Notes under the pieces: model-generated
What the model was told of the DNA's origin: nothing
The model's database searches: none
What the model saw: the letters and a program-made list of their open reading frames with translations, nothing else
DNA from: Clostridia bacterium
Lineage (GTDB): Bacteria > Bacillota > Clostridia > Oscillospirales > Acutalibacteraceae
Assembly (NCBI GenBank): GCA_017502085.1
Contig: JAFVVQ010000023.1
Span: 1 to 49,778 of the forward strand
Length of the DNA: 49,778 nt
Reading direction: 5' to 3'
Position numbers and translations under genes: made by a program
Part shown: one piece after another, positions 7,833 through 15,374 of the stretch
Layout: the number at the start of each line of letters is the position of its first letter
Position numbering within the stretch: position 1 is the first letter of the stretch

Positions 7833-8284
7833 GAATCACGATTGAACCCCTGAAAGCGGAAGACTACGGCAAATGCTCAAATATATGGGATATGAAAAAG
7901 CAACCTCTTGCCGAAAAATGGCTTGAAGAAATTGTTGCGGGTATACGTACGGTTTACGTTTATAAAATTGACGGTGAATTCATCGGTGAGGGTGCACTTG
8001 TGACTGAAAACGGCGACCCCGATTATACCGTAGCGGGTCAGCGTGTCTACGTTTCACGGATGATAGTCAAAAAGGAATTCAGAGGCAGGGGAATCGGGAG
8101 CAGAATTCTTGAGTTTCTGATTGAAAAAGCGAAAGAATCGGGATTTTCCGAGATGTCACTCGGAGTTGATAAAGATAATGCCGCCGCTTTGCATCTTTAC
8201 AGAAAATTCGGATTTGATCAGGTGATATTTGAAGGTACAGATGAATTCGGAGAATATTACAAGCTTCTGAAAACGCTTGTATAA
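7829..8284 (+). CDS. GNAT family N-acetyltransferase
   Basis: 151 residues, a complete GNAT domain. The acetyl-CoA binding motif A is VKKEFRGRGIGSRILEFLIEKA (R/Q-x-x-G-x-G/A form, GRGIG), preceded by a YVSRMIV strand, followed by LGVDKDNAAALHLYRKFGF, the usual C-terminal motif B. It transfers an acetyl group from acetyl-CoA to an unidentified amine. The ATG overlaps the upstream stop (ATGA), so it is translationally coupled to the sialidase-pyrophosphatase fusion. I recall short pyrophosphatase-like domains and GNATs also being associated in other Clostridia, which fits this pairing. Confidence 0.88.
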   Translation: MRITIEPLKAEDYGKCSNIWDMKKQPLAEKWLEEIVAGIRTVYVYKIDGEFIGEGALVTENGDPDYTVAGQRVYVSRMIVKKEFRGRGIGSRILEFLIEKAKESGFSEMSLGVDKDNAAALHLYRKFGFDQVIFEGTDEFGEYYKLLKTLV

Positions 8285-8321
8285 ATATCGTTTTGGTATT
8301 ATAATATCTTCAATGACAAAT

Positions 8322-8366
8322 ACCGCTCTGCAAACGGAGAGATTCTTCGTCTGCGGGCGGTTTTTC
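8322..8366 (+). terminator. Probable intrinsic terminator after the GNAT gene
   Basis: A 7-bp stem (8322-8328 with 8355-8361, one G-T pair) with a long loop is followed by TTTTT. It directly abuts the stop codon of the convergent small gene. Confidence 0.55.
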
Positions 8367-8563
8367 TAGGTGTAAAACAAATCCTCAACGATATCGGCTA
8401 TATGTTCGGGCGCAACGTTGTTCCGATTCAGCAGATCTGCAAGTGTTTCGGCGGCACCCTTGCATTCCGTGAAAAAAATATAGTCTTTCGTGCCGTCGGC
8501 AATACCGAATTGCAGTGAAATTCTGCCTTCGGTTCTGATTTCTCTTCTTTTTACAAAATACAT
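8366..8563 (-). CDS. Small DUF6514-like protein
   Basis: 65 residues from ATG 8563; an in-frame TTG at 8593 would add ten residues but has no usable RBS. The sequence has the layout I associate with the Clostridial DUF6514 family: a basic N-terminal strand, a YGI-like strand (LQFGIADG), a short acidic turn, then a helix (AAETLADLLNRNNVAPEHIADIVEDLF) ending in VEDLF/VEDFL. Function is unknown for the family. It lies alone on the minus strand between two plus-strand operons and ends with TAG. Family assignment is from memory and tentative. Confidence 0.6.
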   Translation of the reverse strand: MYFVKRREIRTEGRISLQFGIADGTKDYIFFTECKGAAETLADLLNRNNVAPEHIADIVEDLFYT

Positions 8564-8670
8564 CCGAAACCTGCTTTCTGAAACTGTTTTCAACCTAAAA
8601 TATCATCGTTTGCCGACGAAGATTGTCGCAATATCTGTTCGCATGTTTCGGAGATAAATTTTTATGTTTC

Positions 8671-8699
8671 TTGACTGCACGCCGCGACGGTGGTATACT
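8671..8699 (+). promoter_or_regulatory. Sigma-A promoter of the nucleoside catabolism operon
   Basis: TTGACT at 8671-8676, 17-bp spacer, TATACT at 8694-8699, 35 bp before ATG 8735. No other promoter or terminator is evident up to the end of pdp, so this is the likely operon promoter. No clear DeoR/CytR-type operator was recognised. Confidence 0.75.
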
Positions 8700-8734
8700 T
8701 TGGTTATAATATTACTGAAAGAAAAGGAATCATT

Positions 8735-9547
8735 ATGGCAGTCAGATTGATAGCAACAGACCTTGACGGAACACTTATGGCACCCGACCATATGACCGTT
8801 ACCGAAAGAACAAAATCAGCGCTGTTTGCGGCTCACGAAAAAGGCATTAAAATTGCCGTTGCAACGGGCAGAACGCTCACGTTCACCGATTCCGTAACGG
8901 CGCAGATTCCGTTTGCGGATTACGTTGTCAGTTCAAACGGGGCGGCGGTTTATGACTGCAACGCAAAGAAATATGTTTATTCAACCCTCGTGCCCAATAA
9001 AGTTGTGCTTGAAGCGGTCGAAATGCTCAATTCTCTTCCCGTTCATTATCATATTTATCTCGGAGGCAGAATATATATTCAGAATTCAGCCATGAACTAT
9101 GCGGCGGATACGGGGTTACCTGAAGAATTCCTGAAGGATTTTATTTCGAGAGTCACCGTCTGTGACGACCTGAAAGAGGTTATCGGTGATTCTGACGTTG
9201 AGGTTATTGATATATTCTCAATGGGTGAAAATGAAACGGAAATAGTTGAGTTTATGAAAATGAATAATCTCGTTATGACTTCGGCAGTCAGAGGCGAACT
9301 TGCCGCAACCGCCCTCGGTGCGGATAAAGGTACGGCACTTGGCGGTCTTTGCGGTGTGCTTGGTATCACGTCTGATGAGGTTATGACCTTCGGTGATGCC
9401 GAAAACGATTGTCCGATGCTTGAGTTTGCGGGTCTTTCATTTGCAATGGAAAACGGCAGCGATGTCTGCAAGGCTTCGGCAAAAGCGGTTGCGCCGTCTA
9501 ACGCGGTTGACGGTGTGGCTCAGATGATTGAAAAATATGCTTTATAA
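8735..9547 (+). CDS. Cof-type HAD-IIB family phosphatase
   Basis: 270 residues. HAD motif I is DLDGTL (TDLDGTLMAPD near the N-terminus), motif II is the Thr in VATGRT, and motif III/IV is GDAENDCPMLEFAG near the C-terminus, with a Cof/IIB cap between. These cytosolic hydrolases dephosphorylate sugar phosphates, nucleotides or flavins. Start ATG 8735 is set by AAAAGGA; an upstream in-frame ATG would put the promoter -10 inside the gene. As first gene of a deoC-deoD-cdd-pdp operon it may act on a (deoxy)ribose phosphate or nucleotide, which is an inference from position. Confidence 0.87.
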   Translation: MAVRLIATDLDGTLMAPDHMTVTERTKSALFAAHEKGIKIAVATGRTLTFTDSVTAQIPFADYVVSSNGAAVYDCNAKKYVYSTLVPNKVVLEAVEMLNSLPVHYHIYLGGRIYIQNSAMNYAADTGLPEEFLKDFISRVTVCDDLKEVIGDSDVEVIDIFSMGENETEIVEFMKMNNLVMTSAVRGELAATALGADKGTALGGLCGVLGITSDEVMTFGDAENDCPMLEFAGLSFAMENGSDVCKASAKAVAPSNAVDGVAQMIEKYAL

Positions 9548-9577
9548 GAAATTGGAAGGAGTTGTAAAAAAATAATT

Positions 9578-10243
9578 ATGGATATCAATAATATTCTTTC
9601 TCATTGCGACCATACTCTTCTTGCGGTCGATGCCACATGGGAGCAGATAAGAGGCATATGTGATGACGGGATTAAATATTCAACCGCAAGTGTCTGCATT
9701 CCCGCATCCTATGTGAAACAGGCGAAGGAATACGTCGGAGATAAACTTGCAATATGCACTGTCATCGGTTTCCCCAACGGCTATTCAACTTCTGCCGCCA
9801 AGGCTTTTGAAGCGGCTGATGCGGTGAAAAACGGCGCGGATGAAATCGATATGGTCATCAACGTCGGTAATGTGAAAGACGGTAAATATGACGAAGTGCT
9901 TGAAGAAATCAAGGCGGTCAAAGCCGCCTGTGACGGCAGGATTCTCAAGGTTATCATCGAAACCTGCCTTCTGACAGACGAAGAAAAAATCCAGATGTGC
10001 AGGGTTGTTACGGAATCGGGTGCTGATTTCATCAAGACCTCAACGGGATTTTCCAAGGGCGGTGCAACAAGAGAGGATATCGCTCTTTTTGCCGCCAATA
10101 TCGGTGAGAATGTCAGAATGAAAGCGGCGGGCGGCATCAGATCGCTTGAAGATGCTCAGGATTTTCTCGATCTCGGATGCGAAAGACTCGGCACAAGCGC
10201 GATCGTGAAAATTGTCAAAAATCAGGTTGTTCAGGGATATTGA
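9578..10243 (+). CDS. deoC: Deoxyribose-phosphate aldolase
   Basis: 221 residues, full length. It splits 2-deoxyribose-5-phosphate into glyceraldehyde-3-phosphate and acetaldehyde. The Schiff-base lysine is Lys153 in FIKTSTGFS; Lys124 in the LKVIIE strand is the second conserved lysine. DHTLL near the N-terminus and [12 protein letters not shown] are also family hallmarks. RBS is GGAAGGAG. It sits between a HAD phosphatase and deoD, consistent with use of the deoxyribose released from nucleosides. Confidence 0.96.
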   Translation: MDINNILSHCDHTLLAVDATWEQIRGICDDGIKYSTASVCIPASYVKQAKEYVGDKLAICTVIGFPNGYSTSAAKAFEAADAVKNGADEIDMVINVGNVKDGKYDEVLEEIKAVKAACDGRILKVIIETCLLTDEEKIQMCRVVTESGADFIKTSTGFSKGGATREDIALFAANIGENVRMKAAGGIRSLEDAQDFLDLGCERLGTSAIVKIVKNQVVQGY

Positions 10244-10258
10244 TAAGGAGTTGATATT

Positions 10259-10975
10259 ATGAGTTTGCCTACCCCTCATATTGCCGCAACCGAAAAGGAT
10301 GCGTTTGCAAAAACCGTTCTTATGCCCGGTGACCCACTGCGTGCAAAATATATTGCGGAGAAATATCTCGAAAATGCAGTCCTTGTAAATAACACAAGGG
10401 GAGTGCAGGGCTATACGGGATATTATAACGGAAAAAAGGTTTCGGTTATGGCTTCCGGTATGGGTATTCCGTCAATAGGAATCTATTCCTATGAATTGTT
10501 TAATTTTTATGATGTCGAGACGATTATAAGGGTCGGCTCTGCGGGTGCAATCAATCCCGATCTTCATCTGCGTGACGTGGTTATCGGTATGGGTGCCTGC
10601 ACCAACAGTAACTATGCGGCGCAGTATAATCTGCCGGGCACCTTTGCTCCGATTGCGGATTATCATACTCTCAAAAAAGCCGTTGATGTTGCCGAAAAAC
10701 TCGGCATCAATGCAAAAGTCGGCAACCTTTACTCATCGGATACCTTCTATGACGATGCTTCGGGTCTTGCATCCTGGCAGAAGATGGGTGTGCTTGCCGT
10801 TGAAATGGAATCAGCAGCGCTTTATATGAATGCCGCAAGAAGCGGCAAAAAGGCGCTGTGCATATGCACGATATCCGACTGTCCGCTTGCGGGAGGTGAA
10901 GAGTGCTCTGCACTTGAGCGTGAGCAGACCTTCAACAAGATGATTGAAATTGCCCTGGAGGTTGCTGATGAATAA
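10259..10975 (+). CDS. deoD: Purine-nucleoside phosphorylase, DeoD type
   Basis: 238 residues, the normal length of the hexameric (DeoD) class. It cleaves purine (deoxy)nucleosides with phosphate to the base and (deoxy)ribose-1-phosphate. Characteristic segments are LMPGDPLRAKYIAEKY (phosphate binding), SGMGIPSIGIYSYEL, RVGSAGA and the ribose-binding VEMESAALY. RBS AAGGAG precedes ATG. The 3' end overlaps the start of cdd by 8 nt, indicating tight coupling in the operon. Confidence 0.96.
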   Translation: MSLPTPHIAATEKDAFAKTVLMPGDPLRAKYIAEKYLENAVLVNNTRGVQGYTGYYNGKKVSVMASGMGIPSIGIYSYELFNFYDVETIIRVGSAGAINPDLHLRDVVIGMGACTNSNYAAQYNLPGTFAPIADYHTLKKAVDVAEKLGINAKVGNLYSSDTFYDDASGLASWQKMGVLAVEMESAALYMNAARSGKKALCICTISDCPLAGGEECSALEREQTFNKMIEIALEVADE

Positions 10976-11378
10976 CGGCGAACTGATAAAACTTGCCCTC
11001 GGAGCGAGAGAAAAGGCTTATTCGCCATATTCGGGATTCCGTGTCGGTGCAGCTTTGCTCTGCAAAAACGGAAAGGTTTTTACCGGATGCAATATCGAGA
11101 ATTCGGGTTTCTCGGCAACAAACTGTGCAGAGCGCACCGCAATCTTCAAAGCTGTTTCAGAGGGAGAAACGGAGTTTGAAAAAATTGCGGTGGTCGGCGG
11201 TAAGGCAGAGGATATAATACCGTCGGATTACTGTGCGCCCTGCGGAATCTGCAGACAGGTTATGCGTGAATTCTGCGACGGCGGATTTGAAATTATTATC
11301 GCCAAAAACGAAACGGAGTATAAATCCGTAACGTTGGGAGAACTGCTCCCGATGAGTTTTGATGTGCGAGAGTTCTGA
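10968..11378 (+). CDS. cdd: Cytidine deaminase
   Basis: 136 residues, tetrameric-type length. It deaminates (deoxy)cytidine to (deoxy)uridine. Zinc ligands are visible: Cys53 and the catalytic Glu55 in NCAERTA, and Cys92/Cys95 in PCGICRQ. YSPYSGFRVGAAL is the conserved N-terminus. Start ATG 10968 is chosen because GGAG lies before it at 10957-10960, inside the end of deoD; a longer frame starting at 10944 would add eight residues absent from the family. Its product feeds pdp. Confidence 0.95.
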   Translation: MNNGELIKLALGAREKAYSPYSGFRVGAALLCKNGKVFTGCNIENSGFSATNCAERTAIFKAVSEGETEFEKIAVVGGKAEDIIPSDYCAPCGICRQVMREFCDGGFEIIIAKNETEYKSVTLGELLPMSFDVREF

Positions 11379-11386
11379 GGTGAAAT

Positions 11387-12688
11387 ATGGATTTCAAAAC
11401 ATTGATTCAGAAAAAGCGTGACGGTTTTGCGCTTACAAAAGAAGAAATTGAATATTTTGCATTTTCAGCGGCAGATGAAACTGCAAAGGATTATCATCTT
11501 GCAGCAATGTTGATGGCGATATTCTTCAACAGCCTCAACGAGGATGAAACTCTCTGGCTGACCGATGCGATGGCCCGCTCGGGTGATATGGCGGATTTAT
11601 CGGGCGTTGAAGGTGTCAAAGGTGATAAGCATTCGACGGGCGGTGTCGGGGATAAAACAACTCTTATCGTTGCACCGGTTGTCGCATCCTGCGGGGTGAA
11701 AATGGCAAAGATGAGCGGCAGAGGTCTCGGCCATACGGGCGGTACTGTTGACAAACTCGAAGCCATTCCCGGTTTCAGAACGTCTCTTGAAACAAATGAA
11801 TTCACGGATATTGTCAATAAATGCGGACTCTGTGTTGCGGGTCAATCGGGTAAGCTTTGTCCTGCCGATAAAAAGCTTTACGGTCTGCGTGACGTTACCG
11901 CAACCGTTGATAATATGCCGCTTATCGCATCGAGTATTATGAGCAAAAAGCTTGCGGGCGGTGCGGATTGCATCGTGCTTGATGTCAAATGCGGCAGCGG
12001 AGCGTTTATGAAGGATAAGGAATCCGCAACAGAACTCGCCGCAAAGATGGTTGAAATCGGCAAGGGAGCGGGCAGAAAGATTGCGGCTCTCATCACCGAT
12101 ATGGATACCCCTCTCGGCAAGAATATCGGCAATTCCCTTGAGGTTGCCGAAGCGGTTGAAACGCTCAGAGGTAACGGTCCCGAGGACCTGACGGAAGTAT
12201 CTCTTCTTCTCTGTGCAAAGCTGCTTGAACTTGCGGGTAAGGGTACGTTCGATGAGTGCAGAGAACTTGCAAAATCGAAACTCGATGACGGTTCTGCGCT
12301 TAAGAAACTTGCTGAAATGGTCGGACTTCAGGGCGGTGACGCACAGTATATTTACGATACAGATCTTTTCCCGAAAGCGGAATTCAGCAGAAACGTTATA
12401 GCCGAAGAAACGGGATATATTTCTGCGATGAATACCGAAGGGGTCGGTTCTGTCTGTGTTGCTCTCGGTGCCGGCAGAAAGCGTAAGGAAGATTCAATCG
12501 ATCCGAGTGCAGGCATTATTCTTGAAAAGAAAACGGGAGATTATGTTGAAAAAGGAGAAATCCTTGCGGTTCTTTATTGTAACGATGAAGTTTTTTTGGA
12601 TGAGGCTGAAAAGCAATACCGTCAGTCATTGAGCTTCTCACAGACAAAGCCCGATACTGTTTCTCTTCTGCTCGGTATTGTTGAGTAA
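11387..12688 (+). CDS. pdp: Pyrimidine-nucleoside phosphorylase
   Basis: 433 residues, full length. It phosphorolyses uridine, deoxyuridine and thymidine to the free base plus (deoxy)ribose-1-phosphate. The family signature KMSGRGLGHTGGTVDKLE and the phosphate-binding DKHSTGGVGDKTTL are intact; the C-terminal domain (about 340-433) is the usual alpha/beta mixed domain. The Gram-positive setting and the presence of cdd favour Pdp over thymidine-specific DeoA, though sequence alone does not settle specificity. It is the last gene of the operon; no strong terminator was seen behind it. Confidence 0.94.
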   Translation: MDFKTLIQKKRDGFALTKEEIEYFAFSAADETAKDYHLAAMLMAIFFNSLNEDETLWLTDAMARSGDMADLSGVEGVKGDKHSTGGVGDKTTLIVAPVVASCGVKMAKMSGRGLGHTGGTVDKLEAIPGFRTSLETNEFTDIVNKCGLCVAGQSGKLCPADKKLYGLRDVTATVDNMPLIASSIMSKKLAGGADCIVLDVKCGSGAFMKDKESATELAAKMVEIGKGAGRKIAALITDMDTPLGKNIGNSLEVAEAVETLRGNGPEDLTEVSLLLCAKLLELAGKGTFDECRELAKSKLDDGSALKKLAEMVGLQGGDAQYIYDTDLFPKAEFSRNVIAEETGYISAMNTEGVGSVCVALGAGRKRKEDSIDPSAGIILEKKTGDYVEKGEILAVLYCNDEVFLDEAEKQYRQSLSFSQTKPDTVSLLLGIVE

Positions 12689-12719
12689 TAATGCACAAAA
12701 AAACAACCCTTTTTTTGAC

Positions 12720-12748
12720 TTGCCAATAAATATACATTATGTTATAAT
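12720..12748 (+). promoter_or_regulatory. Sigma-A promoter for the GtrA-like gene
   Basis: TTGCCA at 12720-12725, 17-bp spacer, TATAAT at 12743-12748, 32 bp before ATG 12781. A TTGACT at 12715-12720 overlaps the -35 but would need a 22-bp spacer. Confidence 0.75.
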
Positions 12749-12780
12749 TAATCGAATTTAAATGAAAAGGAGAATTTTTC

Positions 12781-13320
12781 ATGGGTAAATTAAATCAGAT
12801 CGATAAGGCTGCCGAAAACAAAGGTTCAGGCATAAATACTCTTTGGCAGTTTATCAAGTTCATTTTTGTAAGCCTTGGTGCTTGCATCGTCCAGGTTGTC
12901 AGCCTTGCAATTCTTTACAATATCCCTGCAATCAAAGAACTCAGCGACACTGCTTTCCATTGGTGGGTATTCGACTACCCCGTAATCGAGGGTGAGCGTT
13001 GCGGTCTCGCACTCTTCATTTCAGCAAACGTTGCCAATGTTCTTGCTCAGATTGTTGCTTTCTTTATTAATAAGGAAAAGACTTTCAATTCAAGCGCAAA
13101 CACAGCGATCACTCTTCCCATCTACATAGTTTTCACAATCGCACTTGTTTGCTTCTCTGCATGGCTTAATCCCGTTATCTTCCAGCTTTGCGTTAACAAG
13201 TTCAATCTTGGCAGCGGTCTCGCTCTTACAATTGCAACAGCTGTTTGCTCAGCACTTCAGTTCTTCCTCTATTTCCCCGTTGATAAGATTCTCTTCCACA
13301 AGAAAAAGGAAGATAAATAA
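12781..13320 (+). CDS. GtrA-like four-helix membrane protein
   Basis: 179 residues with four hydrophobic segments (about 25-47, 75-98, 108-131, 143-167). The GtrA/DPMS pattern is visible: a polar N-terminus, FIKFIFVSLGACIVQ in helix 1, and NVLAQIVAFFINKEKTF at the end of helix 2, the family's most conserved motif. Such proteins are thought to help translocate lipid-linked sugars for cell-surface glycosylation. No glycosyltransferase is adjacent, so the partner is unknown. RBS is AAAAGGAG. Single-gene unit with its own promoter and terminator. Confidence 0.82.
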   Translation: MGKLNQIDKAAENKGSGINTLWQFIKFIFVSLGACIVQVVSLAILYNIPAIKELSDTAFHWWVFDYPVIEGERCGLALFISANVANVLAQIVAFFINKEKTFNSSANTAITLPIYIVFTIALVCFSAWLNPVIFQLCVNKFNLGSGLALTIATAVCSALQFFLYFPVDKILFHKKKEDK

Positions 13321-13333
13321 TTTCAGATTTTCA

Positions 13334-13368
13334 AAGCGGAGTTTTCGGACTCCGCTTATTTTTTTTTC
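13334..13368 (+). terminator. Intrinsic terminator after the GtrA-like gene
   Basis: A 9-bp perfect stem (13334-13342 with 13349-13357), a 6-nt loop and a run of nine T interrupted only by the flanking A. Confidence 0.88.
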
Positions 13369-13424
13369 AAAAACTGTGAGTTTTTGCTTCTTGATCCGAC
13401 TATAGGGTGAAATGAGGTGATGTT

Positions 13425-13970
13425 GTGGATAAAGGTAACGAAAGCTATCAGAGATTTCTTGCGGGAGATAAAAAGGGTCTTGTTGAGATTATGGAGCTTT
13501 ACAGTGATTCGCTTGTGGCTTTCATCAACGGATTTGTGCGCGATGAGAGCACAGCCGAGGATCTGATGCAGGATACATATCTCGAGCTTATAATCAAAGA
13601 AACAACGTTTCGCGGAGAGTCGCAGTTCAGAACGTGGCTTTTCAGAATCGCCCGAAACAAGGCTGTCGATTATATCCGTAAGCACAGAAAAATGATTCCC
13701 GTTGACGGATCGTTGGTTTTTCTGCCGGATTCACAGTCGGTTGAGAAGAACGCGGAGGATTCGGAAAGAAATAAGGCGGTTTTATCTGCAATGTCATCGA
13801 TTAAACCGCTTTATGCTCAGGTGCTTTATCTGTCTTTTTATGAGGATATGACCAATGCCGAGATTGCTTCGGTCATCGGCAAAAGTAAAAGGCAGGTCGA
13901 AATGCTTGTTTACCGTGCGAAGGATTCATTGAAAAAAGCTTTGGAAAAGGAGGGCTTTGACTATGAATAA
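13425..13970 (+). CDS. ECF-type RNA polymerase sigma factor
   Basis: 181 residues. Region 2 spans about 22-93 (DLMQDTYLELI, then FRTWLFRIARNKAVDYIRKHRK, the canonical region 2.3/2.4 block); region 4 spans about 120-175 (YEDMTNAEIASVIGKSKRQVEMLVYRAKDSLKKAL, a helix-turn-helix). GTG start follows GAGGTGA. It redirects RNA polymerase to a small regulon. Its stop overlaps the start of the following membrane-anchored WG-repeat gene, the arrangement typical of a sigma factor and its membrane anti-sigma or sensor. No ECF-type autoregulated promoter was recognised upstream. Confidence 0.92.
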   Translation: MDKGNESYQRFLAGDKKGLVEIMELYSDSLVAFINGFVRDESTAEDLMQDTYLELIIKETTFRGESQFRTWLFRIARNKAVDYIRKHRKMIPVDGSLVFLPDSQSVEKNAEDSERNKAVLSAMSSIKPLYAQVLYLSFYEDMTNAEIASVIGKSKRQVEMLVYRAKDSLKKALEKEGFDYE

Positions 13971-15144
13971 GTACGAAATGAGAGCGGAAGCAGTATTGAA
14001 GAAAAAAGAAGATTACCTTAAAAAGCGTGAAAATAAAATGCGTACCGCAGTCACGTTTTTCGCGACGGTGGCGTGTATTGCGGCGATTGTCGGTGTTGCG
14101 GCGGTATTTAACAGTATCGTCAGACCGCCCGATACTCAGCAGGTTATTTATGTTTATGCCGAAGCAAAGAATTACGGGAATTTCAAAACTTTCTATGTGA
14201 ACGAAAAAAACGTAGAAAATGACTTTTCCGAATCAACAAAATTCGGTATTCTGGATGCTGATGGCGACGTTGTTTTGCCGCCCGTATACGATAACGCCAT
14301 AGCGGTGGATGATAACTGTTTTGTTGTTGAAAAGGTTACTTCGGGAGTCAGGAAAGCGGCTCTCGTCGATTCGGACGGAGAGGTGATTTTTGATTATTTC
14401 AAAGGAAATCTTCTTCCTGTTTTTCATGATGGAAAAGTCCGTGTGCTGATAGTTGATGAAAGCGACGGTACGGATTTCCTCATCAATACCGACGGTGAAG
14501 TTGTGCTTGATATCAGGTTTGAGGATCTTTTTTATGCTCACACAACGGGGTGGGCGGGTTATGAGTATACTGAAGCGGTTAAGGGTATAAGCAATAATAA
14601 ATATTACCTTATAGATTATACGGGAAAAGTCATCGGAATCTTCGGTGAGGAACCGAGCATCAAAAAATCCTACGGAAACGGGATCAACCTGACGGCGGCA
14701 TACCGTCCCTATTCGGGCAATTATAAAACCTTGCTTTTCGGTGCGTGTGATGACAGCGGCAGAGAAATTGTGCCTTGCGACTTTCCGACCCTGAATTTTA
14801 TCGGTGACAGGTTTATCGGCAGACGCGGTGATGAGCAGGGTCTTGACCCGCACGATGTTGTCGTGATATATGATACAAATGGCAACATTGTCTGTGAAAG
14901 CGGCAGATTCCACAATATCAGCTTTGATTACGGAGCGGAAACGGGTATCGGAGTTGTTATGGGTGAGTGGAATGATGAACTGATGATGAGCATCGGCGGA
15001 TGTTGGGTTATCGACAAAGACGGCAACAAGCTTTCCGAAGAGTATGACCTGATAGAAAAGAATTCCGACGGCACTTATACCGCATATTCCGACGGTCATA
15101 CGGTTATCAGTCAGCTCGATACGTGGGGTAACATTGTTGAGTAA
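13963..15144 (+). CDS. Membrane-anchored WG-repeat protein, putative sigma-factor partner
   Basis: 393 residues. A short charged N-terminal tail (about 1-27), one membrane helix (about 29-50), then a long extracytoplasmic region made of about seven WG-type beta repeats (KFGILDADGDVVLPP, YYLIDYTGKVIG, WVIDKDGNKLSEEYD and similar). Start ATG 13963 is set by AAGGAGG and lies inside the end of the sigma gene, so the two are translationally coupled. The cytoplasmic tail lacks the zinc-type HxxxCxxC anti-sigma motif and is short for an anti-sigma domain. Position suggests it binds or controls the sigma factor in response to something outside the cell; this is an inference. Confidence 0.8.
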   Translation: MNKYEMRAEAVLKKKEDYLKKRENKMRTAVTFFATVACIAAIVGVAAVFNSIVRPPDTQQVIYVYAEAKNYGNFKTFYVNEKNVENDFSESTKFGILDADGDVVLPPVYDNAIAVDDNCFVVEKVTSGVRKAALVDSDGEVIFDYFKGNLLPVFHDGKVRVLIVDESDGTDFLINTDGEVVLDIRFEDLFYAHTTGWAGYEYTEAVKGISNNKYYLIDYTGKVIGIFGEEPSIKKSYGNGINLTAAYRPYSGNYKTLLFGACDDSGREIVPCDFPTLNFIGDRFIGRRGDEQGLDPHDVVVIYDTNGNIVCESGRFHNISFDYGAETGIGVVMGEWNDELMMSIGGCWVIDKDGNKLSEEYDLIEKNSDGTYTAYSDGHTVISQLDTWGNIVE

Positions 15145-15165
15145 CACAAGTCCATCTTTTTTCGC

Positions 15166-15191
15166 AGCGGAGCTTCGGCTCCGCTTTTTTA
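15166..15191 (+). terminator. Intrinsic terminator after the sigma/WG-repeat pair
   Basis: A perfect 8-bp stem (15166-15173 with 15178-15185) closed by a TTCG tetraloop, followed by six T. Confidence 0.9.
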
Positions 15192-15228
15192 TGTTTGTAT
15201 TGAAAATCTGACCGTAAGAAAACATCAA

Positions 15229-15317
15229 CCGCAACATATAGTGTTTAAAAATTAAAAAAATTATTCAGAACACATAATTTTGTGGCTTTTGCCATAGATT
15301 AACACAACATATTGTGA
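15229..15317 (+). promoter_or_regulatory. Tandem NrdR-box-like sites upstream of nrdG
   Basis: Two sites matching the NrdR box pattern (acaCwAtATaTwGtgt type) are at 15270-15285 (ACACATAATTTTGTGG) and 15302-15317 (ACACAACATATTGTGA). Their centres are 32 bp apart, about three helical turns, as known for paired NrdR boxes. A weaker third match is at 15229-15244, centred 41 bp further upstream. A separate -10/-35 pair could not be assigned with certainty here. Confidence 0.72.
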
Positions 15318-15374
15318 TATTATTTCATCACCGACCGATATTTCGGTGTATTCTGACCGGGTGAGGTGATTTAA

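Noticed and set aside
14233-15237. 334-residue open frame on the minus strand
   Set aside because: It lies opposite the WG-repeat gene, which has an RBS, overlaps its sigma partner and shows clear repeats. The minus frame has no RBS and no recognisable domain.
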